Assembly (NCBI RefSeq): GCF_015999245.1
Contig: NZ_JAEAMR010000003.1
Location: 1-47,239, forward strand
Source of the DNA: Streptomyces sp. AV19
GTDB taxonomy: Bacteria; Actinomycetota; Actinomycetes; Streptomycetales; Streptomycetaceae
Direction of reading: 5' to 3'
DNA: 47,239 nt
This document shows, in pieces, positions 43,421 to 47,239 of the stretch; within the stretch, counting starts at the first letter, position 1, and every line of letters begins with the position of its first letter. Both the position numbers and the translations under genes were made by a program. Under the pieces are notes generated by a model. The model was not told where the DNA came from, did no database searches, and worked only from the letters and a program-made list of their open reading frames with translations.

Positions 43421-43463
43421 GGGGGCGGCCCCGGGGTGATCACCCCGGGGCCGCCCCCTTTTT
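43421..43463. terminator. 19-bp perfect palindrome with T5 tail after gdhB
   Basis: GGGGGCGGCCCCGGGGTGA (43421-43439) is directly followed by its exact complement (43440-43458) and TTTTT (43459-43463). It serves as an intrinsic terminator for gdhB; on the other strand it could end the leftward gtrA transcript. Confidence 0.9.
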
Positions 43464-43540
43464 CACGTTCTGGTTCCTGCCGGTTCCGCTGGAGTTGGCG
43501 GTCCGGCCGCCCGGGCGTGCTGCCCTGGGTCCGGTGGTTC

Positions 43541-44095
43541 CTACGGTGGAGGTGCGGTGGTCTCGGGTCGGTACGCGGCGGGGTCGCCCGGAGCGCCGGC
43601 GGGCGCGTCGTGAGGCAGGGCGTGCCGCGGTCCGTGGCCGGGACGGGTCCGGAACACCCAGGCCCGGTAGGCCCAGAAGCGGAACAGGGTGGCCGTCCCG
43701 ATGCCCAGGAACTTGAACGCGTTGTTCTGGAACGGGGTGTCCCAGCCGAACGCGTAGGTGGCGACGTAGAGCACCCCGTTCTCGATGACCAGGCCGGCGG
43801 CGCTGAAGACGGCGAAGAGGGCGACCTCCCGGCCGGGGCCGCCGCGGTCGCGGTCGCGGTAGGTGAAGTACCGCAGGCCCAGATAGTTGAAGGCGATGGC
43901 GACGACGGTGGCGATCACGCTGCACCGGACGACCGGGAGCCGGGTGATCCCCCGGCAGAGGTTGAAGACGCCGAAGTTGACGAAGATCCCGATGCCGCCG
44001 ACCGTGCCGAATTTCGCGAATTCCCGGACGAGCGCCAACAGCCTCGACGGGCCGGTCCGACGTCTCCCTCTTGCCTTCACCTGTCGCAAGGGCAT
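43541..44095 (-). CDS. GtrA-family membrane protein
   Basis: 184 aa. Four predicted helices: FAKFGTVGGIGIFVNFGVF (about 28-46), SVIATVVAIAFNYLGLRYF (about 58-77), VALFAVFSAAGLVIENGVLY (about 90-110) and FKFLGIGTATLFRFWAYRAW (about 128-147). FNYLGLRYFTYRD and RFWAYRAWVF are family hallmarks. GtrA proteins are thought to flip or help use polyprenyl-phosphate sugars. A Pro/Arg tail follows. The ATG at 44095 has GGGAG directly adjacent, so the exact start is uncertain. It is divergent from the pyrophosphorylase and two genes from a polyprenol-mannose synthase, a natural partner. Confidence 0.88.
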   Translation of the reverse strand: MPLRQVKARGRRRTGPSRLLALVREFAKFGTVGGIGIFVNFGVFNLCRGITRLPVVRCSVIATVVAIAFNYLGLRYFTYRDRDRGGPGREVALFAVFSAAGLVIENGVLYVATYAFGWDTPFQNNAFKFLGIGTATLFRFWAYRAWVFRTRPGHGPRHALPHDAPAGAPGDPAAYRPETTAPPP

Positions 44096-44126
44096 CTCCC
44101 GATACGTTCGCCACGCATAGCAGACA

Positions 44127-44156
44127 TTGCACGCAGACAGCCGATTGTAGTGTAAT
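44127..44156 (+). promoter_or_regulatory. Candidate promoter of the sugar nucleotidyltransferase
   Basis: TTGCAC (44127-44132), 18-nt spacer, TGTAAT (44151-44156), inside the only AT-rich stretch of the divergent gap 44096-44213. Transcription would start near 44163, about 50 nt before the ATG. Confidence 0.5.
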
Positions 44157-44213
44157 TTCCCGCGAAAACTAACGCAGTGCGACGATGCGACGACAAGGCG
44201 CGAGGACAGTGGC

Positions 44214-45293
44214 ATGACAGAGGCGGTACTGCTCGTCGGCGGCAAGGGCACGCGGCTCCGGCCGCTGACCCTCCACACCCCCAAGCCCATGGTCCCGGCA
44301 GCCGGGGTGCCCTTCCTCGCCCACCAGCTGGCCCGCGCCCGGGCCGCCGGGGTCGAGCACGTCGTCCTGGCGACCTCCTACCTCGCGGAGGTCTTCGAGC
44401 CGTACTTCGGCGACGGCTCCGCCCACGGCCTGCGGCTGACCTACGTCACCGAGCGGGAGCCGCTCGGCACCGGCGGGGCGATCCGCGGCGCGGCCGACGC
44501 GCTGGACGCCCGGCCGGGCGACGGCGTGCTGGTCTTCAACGGCGACGTCCTCACCGGCCTCGACATCCGCGGCCTGCTCCGCCGGCACGAGCGGGCGCAG
44601 GCGGACGTGACGCTGCACCTGACCCGGGTCGCCGACCCCCGGGCGTTCGGGCTGGTGCCCACCGATCCCGCCGGACGAGTCCTGGCCTTCACCGAGAAGC
44701 CCGTGCGCCCGGAGGAGATCGTCACCGACCAGATCAACGCCGGCTGCTACGTCTTCCGCCGCGAGGTCATCGACACCATCCCGGCCGGCCGTCCGGTCTC
44801 GGTGGAGCGCGAGACGTTCCCCGGCCTGCTCGCCGGGGGCGCGCTGCTGCACGGCGTGGTGGACGCCTCGTACTGGCTGGACCTGGGCCGGCCGGCGTCC
44901 TTCATCCAGGCCTCCGCCGACCTGGTGCGCGGCATCGTCCGCTCCCCGGCCGTTCCCGGTGAACCCGGGGAACACCTGGTGCTGCCCGGCGCCCACGTCG
45001 AGCCCGGGGCACGGCTCGGCGGCGGCACCGTCGTCGGCGCCGGGGCCCGCGTCGCGGCCGGCGCCGAGGTCGAGGGGACGGTCGTGCTGGACGGGGCCCG
45101 GATCGAGGAGGGCGCGCGGGTGCGCGCCTCCATGGTCGGCGCCGGGGCGCGGGTCGGCCCCCGTACCGTGCTCGACGGCGCCGTCGTCGGCGACCGGGCC
45201 GACATCGGCGCGGACAACGAGCTGCGCGACGGCGCCCGCGTCTGGTGCGGCACCGCGATCCCCGACGCGGCCATCCGCTTCTCCGCGGCCTGA
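44214..45293 (+). CDS. Sugar-1-phosphate nucleotidyltransferase (likely mannose-1-phosphate guanylyltransferase)
   Basis: 359-aa cytoplasmic enzyme making an NDP-sugar, probably GDP-mannose given the neighbours. N-terminal Rossmann-like domain: VLLVGGKGTRLRPLTLHTPKPMVP (in parts, residues 5-28), PLGTGGAIRGAADAL, VFNGDVLTGLD with the metal aspartate, and FTEKP. The C-terminal half (about 255-350) is a left-handed beta-helix of hexapeptide repeats (GARLGGGTVVGAGARVAAGAEVEG in pieces). The ATG at 44214 follows the promoter candidate. The polyprenol-mannose synthase starts 33 nt after its stop. The nucleotide (GTP or other) cannot be read from sequence alone. Confidence 0.85.
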   Translation: MTEAVLLVGGKGTRLRPLTLHTPKPMVPAAGVPFLAHQLARARAAGVEHVVLATSYLAEVFEPYFGDGSAHGLRLTYVTEREPLGTGGAIRGAADALDARPGDGVLVFNGDVLTGLDIRGLLRRHERAQADVTLHLTRVADPRAFGLVPTDPAGRVLAFTEKPVRPEEIVTDQINAGCYVFRREVIDTIPAGRPVSVERETFPGLLAGGALLHGVVDASYWLDLGRPASFIQASADLVRGIVRSPAVPGEPGEHLVLPGAHVEPGARLGGGTVVGAGARVAAGAEVEGTVVLDGARIEEGARVRASMVGAGARVGPRTVLDGAVVGDRADIGADNELRDGARVWCGTAIPDAAIRFSAA

Positions 45294-45326
45294 CTCCCGA
45301 CCCCCTACGCGACGAGGACAGCCCCC

Positions 45327-46130
45327 ATGAGCGTTCCGCACACCGTCATGACCCCCCTGCCCGCCGAGTGGGGCCGCACCGCGACGACCGTGGTGATGCC
45401 CACGTACAACGAGGCGGAGAACCTCCCGATGATGGCCGAGGCGCTGATGGCCCTGCCGCTGGAGGGGCTGCGGCTGCTGGTCGTGGACGACGGCAGTCCC
45501 GACGGCACCGGCCGGGTCGCCGAGCAGCTGGCCGAGAAGTACAACGAGCCGGGTCGCACGCGCGTGGCCGTCCTGCACCGCACCGCCAAGGAGGGCCTGG
45601 GCCGGGCCTACGCGGCCGGCATGGCGCGGGCCGTCGAGGACGGCGCGGCGTACGTGCTGCAGATGGACGCCGACGGCAGCCACCCGGCCGACAAGATCGC
45701 CGAGTTGCTCGGGGTCGCGCTGTCCACCGGCGCGGACGTCGTCGTCGGCAGCCGCTACGTGCCGGGCGGGACGCTCTCCGCCGCCTGGGGCACCCACCGC
45801 AGACTGCTCTCCCGCTGGGCCAACGCCTACGCCGGCACCGTCCTCGGCACCCGGCTGCGCGACATCACCGGCGGCTTCAACCTCTGGAGCGCGGCCGCGC
45901 TGCGCGCCCTGGACCTCGACACCGTCGACAGCGCGGGCTACAGCTTCCAGGTCGAGACCAAGTACCGGGCGCTGCGGGCCGGTTTCACGGTCGTGGAGGT
46001 GCCCATCCACTTCGAGGACCGCACCGTGGGGGAGTCGAAGATGAACCTGACCGTGCAGCTGGAGTCCGTCGCCGTGCCCTGGCGGCTGAGGGCCAGAACC
46101 CTGCGCGCGGGCGGCGGCCGGACCCGCTGA
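45327..46130 (+). CDS. Polyprenol-phosphate mannose synthase (GT2)
   Basis: 267-aa GT2 enzyme transferring mannose from GDP-mannose to polyprenyl phosphate at the inner face of the membrane. Motifs: TVVMPTYNEAENLPMM, LLVVDDGSPDGTGR, VLQMDADGSHPADKI (the DxD metal site), GSRYVPGG, RDITGGFNLWSAAAL and VEVPIHFEDRTVGESKM. It lacks C-terminal membrane helices, as in the catalytic domain of actinobacterial Ppm1. It sits directly after the pyrophosphorylase and 12 nt before the truncated membrane protein, so all three may form an operon. Mannose specificity is inferred from family resemblance. Confidence 0.9.
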   Translation: MSVPHTVMTPLPAEWGRTATTVVMPTYNEAENLPMMAEALMALPLEGLRLLVVDDGSPDGTGRVAEQLAEKYNEPGRTRVAVLHRTAKEGLGRAYAAGMARAVEDGAAYVLQMDADGSHPADKIAELLGVALSTGADVVVGSRYVPGGTLSAAWGTHRRLLSRWANAYAGTVLGTRLRDITGGFNLWSAAALRALDLDTVDSAGYSFQVETKYRALRAGFTVVEVPIHFEDRTVGESKMNLTVQLESVAVPWRLRARTLRAGGGRTR

Positions 46131-46142
46131 CCGCGCGCCGCC

Positions 46143-47239
46143 GTGATCCTTCGCGCTGTCGGCGCGCACCGGGCGCTGTGGGGCGCCGCCCTGCTGCCGG
46201 CCGCCCTGCTGCTGGTGACGGCCGTGCGGCTGCCCTGGGCGGGGGACCTGGGGATGCACGCGGCGGTCGTGGAGCGGCTGCGCGCCGACCTGCCGCACCC
46301 GGGCCATCCGCTGGTGGCCGCCGATGTGCCCAGTCCCTACTACTCGCCGTGGACCGTCCTGCTGGCGCTGGCCGCGCGGGCGGCGGGTCTCGGCGGCCTC
46401 GGAGTGCTGCACCTGGCCGCGTTCGCCGGGCTCGTCCTGTTCGTCACCGGCGTCGCCGCCTTCGTCCGCACCCTGACCGGCCGCCCGGCCGCCGTGCCGC
46501 TCGCCCTGCTGTGCGTGCTGCTGCTGCACGGGACGCGGCTGTCCGCCTGGAGCGGGATGCCCGGGCTGACCTCGCTGGCCCTGACCCTCGCCTACCCGAG
46601 CACCCTCGCGCTCGGTCTCGCCCTGCACCTGTGGGCGCTGGTGCGCCGTGCGGTCGCGGAGGGCTGGGGGTTCGCCGCCTTCCTCTCGCTGGGGCTGCTG
46701 CTCGCCGTGGTGCTGCTGGTGCATCAGTTCACGGGGGCTGTGGCGGTGCTGGGGGTGATGGCGGTGCTGGCGGGAGCCGGGCGCGAGGTGTGGCCCAAGG
46801 CGGCGGCGGGGGGCTGTCTCGCGCTGGTGGCGCTGTGGTCCTGGCCCTACTACCCGTTCTTCGCGCTCTTCGGCGCGGACGGTCTCGACGCCATCCACCG
46901 GCCGCTCTACACCCACCTGTTGGGGAAGTTCTGGCTGCTCGCGCCGGGCGTCGCCGCGCTCGTGGCGCGGTGGCGGCGCGACCGGCGCGACCCGCTCGCC
47001 CTGCTCTTCGCGGCCGGCCTGGCCGTCTTCGCCGCGGGCGGCTGGAGCGGGCACTGGGCCTGGGGTCGGGTCCTGCCCGCCGTCCTCCTGCCCGCCCAGC
47101 TCGCGCTCGCCGTCGCGACGGCGGAGGCCGTGGGCCGGGCCCGCCGGGCCCTCGCCGCGGTCACGGGCGCGGCGCTGCTGCCCGGCGCGTGCGCCCCGGC
47201 GGGCGCGGTGGCGGACGCGCTGCCGGCGCGGGGCGCCCC
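46143..47239 (+). CDS. Multi-pass membrane protein, GT-C-like (partial, runs off the window)
   Basis: At least 365 codons are open to the window end without a stop. GTG at 46143 begins VILRAVGAHRALWGAALLP. Hydrophobic helices alternate with short loops throughout, at least eight. The first loop after TM1 has GDLGMHAAVVERLRADL and SPYYSPWTVLLAL, an arrangement like lipid-linked-sugar GT-C transferases (acidic residue in loop 1). WSWPYYPFFALFG and GGWSGHWAWGR are further aromatic loops. Together with the polyprenol-mannose synthase this suggests a mannosyltransferase using polyprenyl-phosphate mannose, but family assignment is uncertain and the C-terminus is missing. Confidence 0.7.
   Translation, partial: MILRAVGAHRALWGAALLPAALLLVTAVRLPWAGDLGMHAAVVERLRADLPHPGHPLVAADVPSPYYSPWTVLLALAARAAGLGGLGVLHLAAFAGLVLFVTGVAAFVRTLTGRPAAVPLALLCVLLLHGTRLSAWSGMPGLTSLALTLAYPSTLALGLALHLWALVRRAVAEGWGFAAFLSLGLLLAVVLLVHQFTGAVAVLGVMAVLAGAGREVWPKAAAGGCLALVALWSWPYYPFFALFGADGLDAIHRPLYTHLLGKFWLLAPGVAALVARWRRDRRDPLALLFAAGLAVFAAGGWSGHWAWGRVLPAVLLPAQLALAVATAEAVGRARRALAAVTGAALLPGACAPAGAVADALPARGA

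Overview
This window is chromosomal DNA from a high-GC actinomycete, almost certainly a Streptomyces. The support is very high GC at third codon positions, frequent GTG starts, a WhiB regulator, coenzyme F420 genes, an MtrAB-LpqB system and a 180-kDa class NAD-glutamate dehydrogenase. Much of the gene content matches the Mycobacterium tuberculosis block Rv3235-Rv3262 (fbiB, fbiA, whiB2, zincin-like protein, DUF3499, manB, SIS protein, manA, sahH, mtrA, mtrB, lpqB, comF-like, hpf, secA1, Rv3235). This is a conserved core region. There is no prophage, transposase, CRISPR array, tRNA or intact rRNA gene.

Layout. 1-2902 is a leftward cdo-fbiA-fbiB operon. 3.5-9.3 kb holds whiB and a two-gene envelope unit (a giant membrane glycosyltransferase plus a DUF5719 protein). 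9.3-15.9 kb has a zincin-like protein, a DUF3499 protein and a mannose-phosphate operon (manB, trm112-like, SIS, manA), then a cation diffusion transporter. 16.1-18.2 kb is a leftward PTS permease. 18.5-20.8 kb has ahcY and a small unknown gene. 20.8-21.2 kb carries rRNA-operon-like promoter DNA and a terminator but no rRNA. 21.2-28.9 kb has a membrane protein, mtnA-mtrA-mtrB-lpqB and a ComF-type gene. 29.2-36 kb has hpf, an orphan LuxR regulator, a YcaQ-family glycosylase, a GNAT acetyltransferase and secA. 36-43.4 kb has an Rv3235-family gene, a DUF6912 gene, a HAD phosphatase and the NAD-glutamate dehydrogenase. 43.5-47.2 kb is an envelope-glycan group: gtrA, a sugar-nucleotide pyrophosphorylase, a polyprenyl-phosphate mannose synthase and a truncated multi-pass membrane protein.

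How the genes fit together. Two sets concern mannose and envelope glycans. ManA and ManB give mannose-1-phosphate, and the pyrophosphorylase and polyprenol-mannose synthase near 44-46 kb could activate it. GtrA and membrane glycosyltransferases would then use the lipid-linked sugar outside the membrane. AhcY and MtnA are both methionine/SAM recycling enzymes. MtrAB-LpqB is an envelope and division signalling system.

The most interesting signals are outside the genes. They are an orphan rRNA-type promoter array ending in a T-tailed terminator; two leaderless genes sharing an 18-bp DNA-damage (RecA-NDp/PafBC-type) promoter core, with a weaker third copy at manB; a 30-codon ORF with four TGT cysteine codons upstream of cysteine dioxygenase; two copies of a dispersed intergenic repeat, each just past a leftward gene; and a relic duplication of the 3' end of the LuxR gene.
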